Assembly: GCA_040902655.1 (NCBI GenBank) | Contig: JBBDWV010000026.1 | Location: forward strand, 67,329 to 131,328 | Length of the DNA stretch: 64,000 bases | Reading direction: 5' to 3' | From: Mycobacteriales bacterium | GTDB lineage: Bacteria; Actinomycetota; Actinomycetes; Mycobacteriales; SCTD01 | Part shown: positions 1-7,392 of the stretch, piece after piece | Layout: every line of letters starts with the position of its first letter | How positions within the stretch are numbered: the stretch's first letter is position 1 | The notes under the pieces: model-generated | Seen by the model: the letters and a program-made list of their open reading frames with translations, nothing else | Databases searched by the model: none | What the model was told of the DNA's origin: nothing | Made by a program: the position numbers and the translations under genes

Positions 1-2
1 TG

Positions 3-116
3 CAGGCCACTGTGACCCTGCTCACCGCATGGCTTCGCAGTTTGGGATACGAATTCGAAAGTAGGCCGCTCCGGAAGCGACCGCCGCGTCTCAGGATCCC
101 GGTCTCGGACTCATGA
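3..116 (+). CDS. possible C-terminal end of an upstream gene (partial)
   Basis: One forward frame is open from the left edge to a TGA at 114-116, giving about 37 residues that include AWLRSLGYEFE followed by a basic stretch (RPLRKRPPR). Codon choice is plausible but the piece is too short to assign to a family. It could equally be non-coding leader of the transporter operon that starts at 180. No function is proposed. Confidence 0.22.
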   Translation, partial: QATVTLLTAWLRSLGYEFESRPLRKRPPRLRIPVSDS

Positions 117-179
117 GCCCGCAGCTGCGACACCCTCGTACACGGCAACTACGCCGTCGACCGAAAGAGAGCGTTTCTG

Positions 180-1307
180 ATGAGATCGACTATCACGTCG
201 CGCGGAGCTCGTGCTGCTGCCGGCGCCTGCGCCCTCACCCTCACGCTGGTCGCCTGCGGCAGCGAGTCCGACACCGCCGGCGGCGACGGGAAGACGATCG
301 CGGGGGGCGAGGAGACCACCAGCCTGTCGTTCGGCGTGACCAACCCGGACCTGCCCGGCTCCGCCTACTACGCCGCTGTGCCGACCTACCTCGAGTACTG
401 GACCGACGAGGGGCTGGACGTCACGTTCGACGCCTACAACGGCACCGGCGAGGTCATGACCGCGGTCGCCACGGGCAAGACGGACGTCGGCTCCGGCGGC
501 ACGATGGGCGCCATGGCCGCCGTCGTCAACGGCGGCGCCGACCTGAAGGTCTTCTACAGCTACATCCCCAACAACCCGTACTGGCCAGTCGTGATGCCCG
601 ACAGCGACATCGACTCGCTCGACGACCTGGTGGGAAAGACGGTCGGCACGTTCAGCCTGGCCGGTGATGGCGCCGGACTGCTCAAGGGCGTCATGGAAGC
701 CGAGGGCCTCGACCCGAACTCGGTCGACATCGTCGCCGTGGGAGTCGGGGCGGAGGCATACGAGACGCTCAAGTCGGGTCGCATCGCGGCCTACATCGGC
801 TATGACTCGGTCTACGGCCAGATCGAGGCCCTTGGTCACGAGATCCGGAGGATCGACTCCCCCATCGACGACTTCGGCTGGCTGGGCGGCATCGCCGCAC
901 CGGCGACAATGATCAAGGGGCAGCGGGAGACCCTGGTGACGTTCGGCCGTGGGCTTGCGAAGGCCGCGGTCTTCACCAAGGCCAACCCAGAGTGCGCGCT
1001 CAAGATCCAGTGGGAGGTCTACCCCGAGTCCAAGCCGGCCGGCGTGGCCGACGACCAGGCCGTGAAGGACGGCGTGGAGTCGTTGATGTCGCGGCTCAAG
1101 AGCCAGTTCCCCGTCGACGAACAGTGGGGCCGTGTCGCGGAGCGGACGGTGCAGGAACGCATCGACATCGCGGTGGAGAGCGGCGAGCTCGCCAAGCCCC
1201 TGCCGGTAGAGGAGATCTGGGACCCCTCGCTGCTCGACGACATGAACGACTTCGACGTCGCAGAGATCGAGAAGGCTGCCGCAGACTGCAGAATGGTAGA
1301 GGGCTGA
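180..1307 (+). CDS. ABC transporter substrate-binding lipoprotein (nitrate/sulfonate/taurine, NMT1-like)
   Basis: A 375-residue extracytoplasmic binding protein. It starts with a basic n-region and a hydrophobic helix ending in the lipobox LVAC, with Cys26 as the lipidated residue, followed by a Gly/Ser/Asp-rich linker. The body has the NMT1/TauA/SsuA layout: an N-terminal lobe with a YYAAVPTYLEYWTDEGLDV segment, then a GxGGTMGAMAAV turn and a VGKTVGTFS segment. It should capture the substrate and deliver it to the permease encoded at 2179. The ATPase and permease follow directly, the first candidate ATG of the ATPase overlapping this stop. The substrate is unknown; this family takes sulfonates, nitrate, pyrimidine precursors and aromatic or other organic acids. 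The enzymes downstream suggest an organic acid here, which is inference. Confidence 0.85.
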   Translation: MRSTITSRGARAAAGACALTLTLVACGSESDTAGGDGKTIAGGEETTSLSFGVTNPDLPGSAYYAAVPTYLEYWTDEGLDVTFDAYNGTGEVMTAVATGKTDVGSGGTMGAMAAVVNGGADLKVFYSYIPNNPYWPVVMPDSDIDSLDDLVGKTVGTFSLAGDGAGLLKGVMEAEGLDPNSVDIVAVGVGAEAYETLKSGRIAAYIGYDSVYGQIEALGHEIRRIDSPIDDFGWLGGIAAPATMIKGQRETLVTFGRGLAKAAVFTKANPECALKIQWEVYPESKPAGVADDQAVKDGVESLMSRLKSQFPVDEQWGRVAERTVQERIDIAVESGELAKPLPVEEIWDPSLLDDMNDFDVAEIEKAAADCRMVEG

Positions 1308-1339
1308 TGGTCGGGGGCGTTCTGCAGATCAGGAGACCC

Positions 1340-2182
1340 ATGACTGCCAAGAGGAATCCTCTCGGCGACGGCGGACATCCCCTGCCCACCGACTCCGCGG
1401 TGCGCCTGCGGGTCACGGACGTGGATAAGTCCTACGGCGACGACGAGAGCTCCAAGCTCGCCGTGAAGGGTGTCTCCTTCGACGTCCGCGCCGGTGAGTT
1501 CGTGTCCCTCGTCGGCCCCAGCGGCTGCGGCAAGAGCACGATGCTCAAGGCGTGCGCCGGCCTCCTGCCCATCACGTCCGGGACGATCGACTACGACGGG
1601 ACGGGCGGCCCTGCGCTGCCCGGCAGGTACGGGATGGTCTTCCAGACCTCCACCCTGCTGCCGTGGTGGACCGTGCTGCAGAACGTCCTCCTGCCAGCCC
1701 GGGTCCTGCACCTGGAGATGAAGCCCGCGACGAGGCGGGCCCGCGAGTTGCTCGAGCTCGTGGGGCTCGGCGGCACGGAGGACAAGTACCCGGGGGAGCT
1801 CTCGGGCGGCATGCAGCAGCGCGCCTCGCTGGCCCGCGCGTTGCTGCACGAGCCGGACCTCGTCTTCATGGACGAGCCCTTCGGCGCCCTCGACGCGATC
1901 ACCCGCGACAGCATGAACACGCTGCTGCAACAGATCGCCCGGGAACTCAGGCAGACGATCCTGTTCGTTACGCACTCCATCCAGGAGGCTGTGTGGCTCT
2001 CGGACCGCGTCCTGGTCATGTCGAGCGGTCCCGGCCGGATCATCGAGGATGTCGAGGTCGACTTTCCGAGGCCGCGCAACCTCGCGCTGCTCGCCAACGA
2101 GCGCTTCCGGACGTTGGAGGTCCAGCTCAAGGAGGAGCTCAACGCGACACTGATGAGCGACTCCGGGAGGGGCCGACCATGA
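1340..2182 (+). CDS. ABC transporter ATP-binding protein (TauB/SsuB/NrtD type)
   Basis: A 280-residue nucleotide-binding subunit. The Walker A motif GPSGCGKST, signature LSGGMQQR, Walker B LVFMDEPF and switch histidine in FVTHSIQEA are all intact, so it should be an active ATPase energising the permease at 2179. The ATG at 1340 is preferred because AGGAG lies 4 nt upstream; an in-frame ATG at 1307 overlaps the stop of the binding-protein gene and would add 11 residues. The stop overlaps the permease start by 4 bp (ATGA), indicating translational coupling. The C-terminal part after the H-loop (IIEDVEVDFPRPRN) is typical of the taurine/nitrate ATPases. Confidence 0.92.
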   Translation: MTAKRNPLGDGGHPLPTDSAVRLRVTDVDKSYGDDESSKLAVKGVSFDVRAGEFVSLVGPSGCGKSTMLKACAGLLPITSGTIDYDGTGGPALPGRYGMVFQTSTLLPWWTVLQNVLLPARVLHLEMKPATRRARELLELVGLGGTEDKYPGELSGGMQQRASLARALLHEPDLVFMDEPFGALDAITRDSMNTLLQQIARELRQTILFVTHSIQEAVWLSDRVLVMSSGPGRIIEDVEVDFPRPRNLALLANERFRTLEVQLKEELNATLMSDSGRGRP

Positions 2183-3036
2183 CCCAGTCGCAGTTGATGA
2201 GTCAGCGGTCCGAGGAGACTGCGGTGGGCGCGGCTCCGCCAGCCCGGCGCGCGCGCCGGATGCGCCCGGAGGTGGTCAAGCAGCGCCTCGGCACCGTGGT
2301 GCTCGCACTGGCGATCCTGATCGCGGCGCAGATCGCCTCACGGAACGGCTGGGTATCGGACCTGATCATCCCGGCTCCCACCGACGTCTACGCCGCCTTC
2401 GTCGACCAGTGGCAGACACCGGGCTTCCGCGAGGACGTTCGCTCGACGGTCAGTGCCACGGTGATCGGCTTTCTGCTGGCCGCGGCGGCGTCGTTCCTCG
2501 TGGCCGCCGTTCTGGTGCTGATCAAGGGGCTCGAGGGGGTGGTGATGCCGCTGATCATCGCCGTCGAGACGATGCCGAAGATCGCAATCGCGCCGATCAT
2601 CATCCTGTGGTTGGGCTTCGGTCAGCTCGGCAAGACGGTCATCGTCGCGCTCGTCACCTTCTTTCCCATCCTGATCAACACGCTCCAGGGTCTGAAGGTT
2701 ACTAACCGGGACGAGTACGATCTGCTGCGGTCCCTCGGGGCCAGTCGCATGCAGCTGTTCCGGTACGTCCGGCTGCCCCGCTCTTTGCCCTACGTCTTCG
2801 CGGGGCTGCGGGTGGGCTCGGTGTTCGCGCTCATCGGGGCGATCGTGGCCGAGTTCGTGGGGTCGCGGAACGGTCTGGGCGCCCTGATCATCCTGGCCCG
2901 TTCGCAGTTCAACGTACCGGCGGTCTGGGCGCTGCTGTTCAACCTCATGGTGATGGGCGTGATCATCTACGCCGCGACGTCGTGGATGGAGCGCAAGCTG
3001 TTGTTCTGGTCCAAGGACGTCTCGCTGACCGGGTGA
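2179..3036 (+). CDS. ABC transporter permease (TauC/SsuC type, BPD_transp_1)
   Basis: A 285-residue inner-membrane permease. After a charged, Arg-rich N-terminus come about six hydrophobic segments typical of binding-protein-dependent permeases. The EAA-type coupling loop is visible as DLLRSLGASRMQLFRYVRLP, which contacts the ATPase. A following segment, EFVGSRNGLGALI, matches the EFxGxxxGLG motif common to TauC/SsuC proteins. The ATG at 2179 overlaps the ATPase stop. With the two preceding genes it makes a complete importer; only one permease gene is present, so it should act as a homodimer. Confidence 0.92.
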   Translation: MTQSQLMSQRSEETAVGAAPPARRARRMRPEVVKQRLGTVVLALAILIAAQIASRNGWVSDLIIPAPTDVYAAFVDQWQTPGFREDVRSTVSATVIGFLLAAAASFLVAAVLVLIKGLEGVVMPLIIAVETMPKIAIAPIIILWLGFGQLGKTVIVALVTFFPILINTLQGLKVTNRDEYDLLRSLGASRMQLFRYVRLPRSLPYVFAGLRVGSVFALIGAIVAEFVGSRNGLGALIILARSQFNVPAVWALLFNLMVMGVIIYAATSWMERKLLFWSKDVSLTG

Positions 3037-3060
3037 GCGCCTGGCTGGAGCAGGAGTGAC

Positions 3061-3780
3061 ATGAGCAACTCGAAGCAGTACCGGCACCGCGTCATGGTGC
3101 CGCCGCGTCAGGGCACACGACCCGCGGGGCTGGACCCGGGACTGCTCATGCCGTTCCGTTCGACAACGGTGGCCGAGATCTCCGACCTGGTCGGCCGGCC
3201 GTACACGATGGACGGCGGAGTCCGGCCGCTGGTCCGCACGCAGGGCGTCACTGTCGGGTTCGCCCTGACGGCCAAGGCCTGGCCAGGGGACAACCTCGCC
3301 ATCCACGGCGGACTGTCGCTGGCCGAGCGGGACGACGTGCTGGTCGTCGACTGGCACGGCTACCGGGGTGGCGGCGGGTCGGGCTCCCAGGCGCTCGTCC
3401 TGCCGGGCGCCCGCGGGCTGGCCGGCGTCGTCGTCGATGGGTGCTGGCGCGACCTGGTCGAGGTAGAGGCAGTCGGGATCCCCGTGTTCGGCCGCGGGGA
3501 GGCCTCCTTCGCGCCGGCGAAGCGCGAGCCGGGTGAGATCAACGTTCCGGTCAGCTGCGGCGGCGTGGTCGTCGAGCCGGGTGACGTCGTCGTCGCCGGG
3601 GCCGGCGGCGTCGTCGTGGTGCCGCACCGGCACGTGCAGGAGGTCGGTGCGGCGCTCCAGGAACACGCGGCCGCCGTCCCGCCGCCGGGAGCGGTGCCGC
3701 TGACGGACAAGCAGAAGTCGTCAGCCCTGCGTGCTGCCTACCTCGAGGCCTTCGACGCCCGAGCCGGCATCCGCGTGTGA
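3061..3780 (+). CDS. RraA-like / 4-hydroxy-4-methyl-2-oxoglutarate aldolase family protein
   Basis: A 239-residue protein of the RraA-like fold (old name: dimethylmenaquinone methyltransferase family). The family metal/substrate site of a Gly-rich loop followed by an Arg-Asp pair is visible as VLPGARGLAG and then VVVDGCWRD. Members cleave 4-carboxy-4-hydroxy-2-oxoadipate or 4-hydroxy-4-methyl-2-oxoglutarate into pyruvate-type products, or act as oxaloacetate decarboxylases; RraA itself inhibits RNase E. Coupling to an importer and an alpha-hydroxy-acid oxidase makes a catabolic role far likelier than RNase control. The ATG is 24 nt after the permease stop, behind GGAGCAGGAG. Its stop overlaps the next gene by 4 bp. 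Confidence 0.8.
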   Translation: MSNSKQYRHRVMVPPRQGTRPAGLDPGLLMPFRSTTVAEISDLVGRPYTMDGGVRPLVRTQGVTVGFALTAKAWPGDNLAIHGGLSLAERDDVLVVDWHGYRGGGGSGSQALVLPGARGLAGVVVDGCWRDLVEVEAVGIPVFGRGEASFAPAKREPGEINVPVSCGGVVVEPGDVVVAGAGGVVVVPHRHVQEVGAALQEHAAAVPPPGAVPLTDKQKSSALRAAYLEAFDARAGIRV

Positions 3781-4961
3781 CGGCGCTCGCCACGTTCGAG
3801 TACAGGTGGCGCACGCCGGAGACGCTCCTGAGCGTCGAGGACTACCGGGCCGCGGCGCGGCGGCGGCTGCCACACATGGTCTGGGAGTACGTGGACGGCG
3901 GTGCCGACGACCTGGTCACCCTGCAGGAAAACCGGGCCGCGTTCGCGCGGTGGTCGCTCGTGCCGCGCGTGCTGCGTGCGGTGGGCCAGCCCGACCTGCG
4001 GACCACGGTTGCCGGCGTCGACCTGGAGCTGCCGGTGCTGCTCGCCCCCACCGGCTTCTCCGGCCTGGCGCACTGGCGCGGGGACGTCGCCGCGGCCCGC
4101 GCAGCGGAGCGGCACGGGACCCGGCACGTGCTCAGCACGTCGGCGTCGTGGTCAATCGAGGAGCTGGCCCGGGCGACCTCGGCGCGGCACTTCTTCCAGC
4201 TCTACCCGAAGAGCGGCGTGCTCACGAGGGACCTGCTGCGCCGGGCCTGGGACGCCGGCACGCGGGTGATGCTCGTGACCGTCGACGTCCCCGTCATCGG
4301 CAACCGCGAGGGCGAGCGCCGGCGAGGCATGGGTCAGCCGCCGGTGTTCACACCGGTGCGCGGTCTGGACGCGCTGCGGCACCCGATCTGGCTCTACGGG
4401 CTGCTTCGGCACGGCCGGGTCGGCGCTCGCAACCTGGTCGAGGACCGCGGGATGCGAGCTGCCGCGGAGTCGGTCGCGATGCAGTCCCGTGAGCTCATGC
4501 AGTCCACGCTCACCTGGGACGACTTGTTCTGGCTGCGGCAGCAGTGGAAGGGCGCGCTGCTCGTGAAGGGCGTCCTGGCGCCGGAGGACGCAGTGCACGC
4601 CGCGGATCTGGGCGTCGACGGAGTCGTGGTGTCCAACCACGGCGGCCGTCAGCTGGACGTGGCCCAGGCGTCGCTCGACGCACTGCCCGGAGTGGTCGCC
4701 GCGGTCGGTGACCGGCTGGAGGTGCTGCTGGACGGCGGCGTTCGCCGCGGCACCGACGTGGTGACGGCCCTGGCGCTGGGGGCACGCGCCGTACTCGTCG
4801 GTCGGCCCTACCTGTACGGCCTGGCCGTCGGGGGAGAGGCGGGGGTGTCGGGCGTGCTGGACGTCCTGAAGACGGAGCTGGAGCGGGCGCTCGCGCTGCT
4901 CGGCGTGCACAGCGCTGCAGGTCTCGACCGGACCGTGCTGACCCGCCGCAACGCCCGCTGA
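3777..4961 (+). CDS. FMN-dependent alpha-hydroxy-acid oxidase/dehydrogenase
   Basis: A 394-residue TIM-barrel flavoprotein of the lactate/glycolate/mandelate oxidase family. The N-terminal YVDGGADD segment, the LLAPTGFSGLAHWRGD beta-strand, the LSTSASWSIEELA stretch and above all the active-site motif SNHGGRQLD (catalytic His) followed by LLDGGVRRGTDVVTALALGA are diagnostic. It should oxidise a 2-hydroxy acid to the 2-oxo acid, passing electrons to oxygen or a quinone. The GTG at 3777 overlaps the stop of the RraA-like gene (GTGA), so the two are coupled; a 2-oxo acid product could feed an aldolase or decarboxylase. The substrate (lactate, mandelate or another acid) cannot be told from sequence alone. 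Confidence 0.88.
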   Translation: MTALATFEYRWRTPETLLSVEDYRAAARRRLPHMVWEYVDGGADDLVTLQENRAAFARWSLVPRVLRAVGQPDLRTTVAGVDLELPVLLAPTGFSGLAHWRGDVAAARAAERHGTRHVLSTSASWSIEELARATSARHFFQLYPKSGVLTRDLLRRAWDAGTRVMLVTVDVPVIGNREGERRRGMGQPPVFTPVRGLDALRHPIWLYGLLRHGRVGARNLVEDRGMRAAAESVAMQSRELMQSTLTWDDLFWLRQQWKGALLVKGVLAPEDAVHAADLGVDGVVVSNHGGRQLDVAQASLDALPGVVAAVGDRLEVLLDGGVRRGTDVVTALALGARAVLVGRPYLYGLAVGGEAGVSGVLDVLKTELERALALLGVHSAAGLDRTVLTRRNAR

Positions 4962-4976
4962 GCCGGGGCGCCCCGT

Positions 4977-6209
4977 TCAGAGCCGGGTGGCCCCTGCCTC
5001 GACCAGCCGTGCCACCTCGGCCGCATCCATCCCGAGCCCGGCCAGCACGTCGGCGGTGTGCTCGCCGAGCCGGGGGGGCAGCGCGCGCACGCTCGGTGGG
5101 GTCTGCGACATGATGGTGGCCGGGGACGGCACCCGCAGTAGTTGGTGGTCCACGGGGTCCTCACGGATCTGCCAGAACCCGGTGCTGACCAGGTGCTCGT
5201 CGCGGGTCAGGTCTTCGAGCGAGTTGACCACCGCGAACGGGATGTCCTCGCCGCCCAGCAGGGCGGTCCACTCGGCGTTGGTCCGCAGCGCCAGCTGTGC
5301 AGCGATCTCAGCCCAGACCACCGACACCGCCTGCTGCCGGGCTGCGAAGGTCGCGAAGCGCTCGTCCTTCATCACGTCGTCGCGGCCGATGAGGTGGAAG
5401 AAGCGCGACCACTGGGCGTCGGAGTACGGCAGGAACGACAGGTAGCCGTCCAGGGTCGAGAAGGGACGCCGGGAGGCCGTGCTGACCGACTCGTACCCCA
5501 TGGGCGCCAGCGGGGGCTCGAAGGCGTGGCCCCATAAGTGCTCGTGCATGTTGAAGGCAGCCATGCTCTCGAACATCGGCACCACCACGGACTGGCCGTC
5601 ACCGGTGCGCGCGCGGTGCAGGAGGGCCGAGGAGACGGCGAAGGCGGCCTGCACCGCCGTGACCTTGTCGGCGAAGATCGCCGGCATGTAGCGCGGGACG
5701 CCGGTCACGACCGACTGCAGCACGGCCAGCCCGGAGAGGGCCTGGACGATGTCGTCGTACGCAGGCTTGCCGCCGTACGGACCCGCGTCGGCAAACCCGG
5801 TCAGGTGGCAGTGGACAAGATCCGGTCGGCGGGCGGTCAGCTGCTCGTACAGGAGGCCCAGCCGCTCGGCGGCGCTGGTGCGCACCGAGTGCAGGAAGAC
5901 GTCGCTACGCTCCACGAGGCGGCCGAGGACCTCGCGCCCCTCCGGGACCTTGAGGTCGAGCACGATGCTGCGCTTGTTGCGGTTGTTGCTGAGGAAGAAC
6001 GAGCCCATCCCCTCCTCCCGGCACGGGCCGATGGCTCGGGTCAGGTCGCCCTCCGGAGGTTCGACCTTGATCACGTCGGCTCCCATGTCACCGAGCAGCT
6101 GAGCGGTCAGCGGCCCGAGGACGATGGAGGCGCACTCGAGGACCGTGATGCCCTGAAGCGGACCTGGACGGTCGGTGGCGGGACCTGCGGCTGGCACGTG
6201 ACTCTCCAT
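4977..6209 (-). CDS. CaiB/BaiF family CoA-transferase (class III)
   Basis: A 410-residue class III CoA-transferase. The start LQGITVLECASIVLGPLTAQLLGDMGADVIKVE is the typical CaiB/BaiF N-terminus, followed by GDLTR, NRNKRSIVLDLK and the YDDIVQALSGLAVLQ stretch. The enzyme moves CoA between an acyl-CoA donor and a free carboxylic acid, activating the acid without ATP. It is transcribed toward the hydroxy-acid oxidase gene, with only 15 bp between the two stops. The IclR regulator lies immediately upstream on the same strand and an inverted repeat sits 36-65 nt before the ATG, so IclR control is plausible. GGAATGGAGAG lies just before the start. Confidence 0.9.
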   Translation of the reverse strand: MESHVPAAGPATDRPGPLQGITVLECASIVLGPLTAQLLGDMGADVIKVEPPEGDLTRAIGPCREEGMGSFFLSNNRNKRSIVLDLKVPEGREVLGRLVERSDVFLHSVRTSAAERLGLLYEQLTARRPDLVHCHLTGFADAGPYGGKPAYDDIVQALSGLAVLQSVVTGVPRYMPAIFADKVTAVQAAFAVSSALLHRARTGDGQSVVVPMFESMAAFNMHEHLWGHAFEPPLAPMGYESVSTASRRPFSTLDGYLSFLPYSDAQWSRFFHLIGRDDVMKDERFATFAARQQAVSVVWAEIAAQLALRTNAEWTALLGGEDIPFAVVNSLEDLTRDEHLVSTGFWQIREDPVDHQLLRVPSPATIMSQTPPSVRALPPRLGEHTADVLAGLGMDAAEVARLVEAGATRL

Positions 6210-6244
6210 TCCTGGATGTGCGGCCGGCCGGACACCGCAGCCTT

Positions 6245-6274
6245 CGAGAATCCGATAGACATTACCGATTCTCG
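6245..6274. promoter_or_regulatory. inverted repeat upstream of the CoA-transferase, candidate operator
   Basis: Perfect 8-bp arms CGAGAATC (6245-6252) and GATTCTCG (6267-6274) are separated by 14 nt. The repeat is AT-richer than its surroundings and lies 36-65 nt upstream of the CoA-transferase ATG and downstream of the IclR stop. Arm spacing and position fit an operator; it could alternatively be a weak transcription terminator of the IclR gene, though there is no T-tract. Confidence 0.4.
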
Positions 6275-6338
6275 GACTGTAGTGAGGCGGAGACGGCCCG
6301 GCAAGGAACGTGGTGCGGCTGCCGACAGGACTGCGGAC

Positions 6339-7121
6339 TCAGCGGACTTCGTCGTGCCCGAGCCTGCCGAGGTTCTTCTCGACGGACGCGGCCGTGGCGG
6401 TGGTCTGCAGGAGCCAGGCCTCCTCCGTCGTGGGCTCCCAATGCGCGGCCAGCGCGGAGAGGTGGATCGCCGCCACCACCTTGTCCTGGGTATCCCGCAC
6501 CGGCACGGCGACGCCGATGATCCCGGTCACCGCCTCCTGGCGGCTGACCGAGTAGCCCTGGACCCGGATCTCCTGCAGCTCCTGCTCGAGCTCCTCGACC
6601 TCGACGAGCGTGGTGGGTGTCAGCCGCTGCCGGTCGCGGCTCATCATCTTCTCGCGGAGCTCGTCGTGGTGGGCGGCAAACAGCTTGCCCACGGAAGTCG
6701 CATGCAACAGCAGCGACTGCCCCAGCTGGATGTCCAGCTTGATCGGGCGGTGGCCGGCAACCCGGTCGGTGTAGACGATCCGATCGCCGAAGCGCTCGGC
6801 GAGATAGACGTCCTCGCCCAGCAGCTGGGCCAGATCCTGGAGGTGACGGCGGGCGACGGCCCTGAGGTTCAGGCCCTCCATGATCCGGATGCCGTAACGC
6901 ACGGCCCGCCCGCCGATGGAGTAGCGCAGATCGGACGTGACCAGCACGGCTTCGACCTTGACCAGCCGCTGCAGCAGGTTGTGCGTGCTGCTCAGGGGCA
7001 GCCCGAGCTGCTGGCTGATCTCAGTGACCGTCAACCCGGCGGGGTGTGGGGCGAGCAGCTCCAACACGCCGAAAATCCGGGAGAAGCGGTCCTTCGCGTC
7101 GTCGTCCGTCGAGGTGAACAT
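6339..7121 (-). CDS. IclR family transcriptional regulator
   Basis: A 260-residue regulator. The N-terminal winged helix is clear (residues about 10-70, containing VTEISQQLGLPLSSTHNLLQRL) and is followed by an IclR effector domain with RHLQDLAQLLGEDVYLAE, SLLLHATSVGKLFAA and a C-terminal IHLSALAAH strand. The ATG at 7121 is chosen because GGAAGG lies 9 nt upstream; an earlier in-frame ATG at 7172 would add a 17-residue His/Pro-rich stretch unlike the family. It sits between the CoA-transferase and the divergent acyl-CoA synthetase operon, so it probably controls one or both; IclR proteins commonly sense aromatic or short organic acids. Confidence 0.9.
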   Translation of the reverse strand: MFTSTDDDAKDRFSRIFGVLELLAPHPAGLTVTEISQQLGLPLSSTHNLLQRLVKVEAVLVTSDLRYSIGGRAVRYGIRIMEGLNLRAVARRHLQDLAQLLGEDVYLAERFGDRIVYTDRVAGHRPIKLDIQLGQSLLLHATSVGKLFAAHHDELREKMMSRDRQRLTPTTLVEVEELEQELQEIRVQGYSVSRQEAVTGIIGVAVPVRDTQDKVVAAIHLSALAAHWEPTTEEAWLLQTTATAASVEKNLGRLGHDEVR

Positions 7122-7247
7122 GGTCTCGGGCCTTCCGGTGGTGCGGTGCCGGTGGTGCGGTGCCGGTGGCACGCCCGGCCACGGGCGGCGATCCTAGTGA
7201 GCGCCGCCGTAGCCGCGGGCGGGGTGCGACCGGCCTCGCTCTACTCC

Positions 7248-7276
7248 TTGACGGACGAACCGTAGTGCGGAACATT
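7248..7276 (+). promoter_or_regulatory. candidate sigma70-like promoter for the acyl-CoA synthetase operon
   Basis: TTGACG (7248-7253) and AACATT (7271-7276) are separated by 17 nt in the 271-bp divergent region between the IclR gene and the acyl-CoA synthetase gene at 7393. Just downstream, TTCG and CGAA half-sites (within 7275-7290) form a short imperfect dyad where IclR could bind. The -10 element is poor, so this is a suggestion only. Confidence 0.3.
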
Positions 7277-7392
7277 TCGTCTATCCGAAGTAACCTACAA
7301 GTTCCAGAAGACGGCGGCAAGAGGGCCGCCCTTCCGCACGTCCCCGGCGGCCCGTCGGGTGCGGGAGGCATGCTCCCCGAAGGAGGCGACAG

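Noticed and set aside
4962..4976. GGGGCGCCCC palindrome between the hydroxy-acid oxidase and CoA-transferase stops as a terminator
   Set aside because: The self-complementary stretch has no loop and would leave only a two- or three-pair stem, too weak to call.
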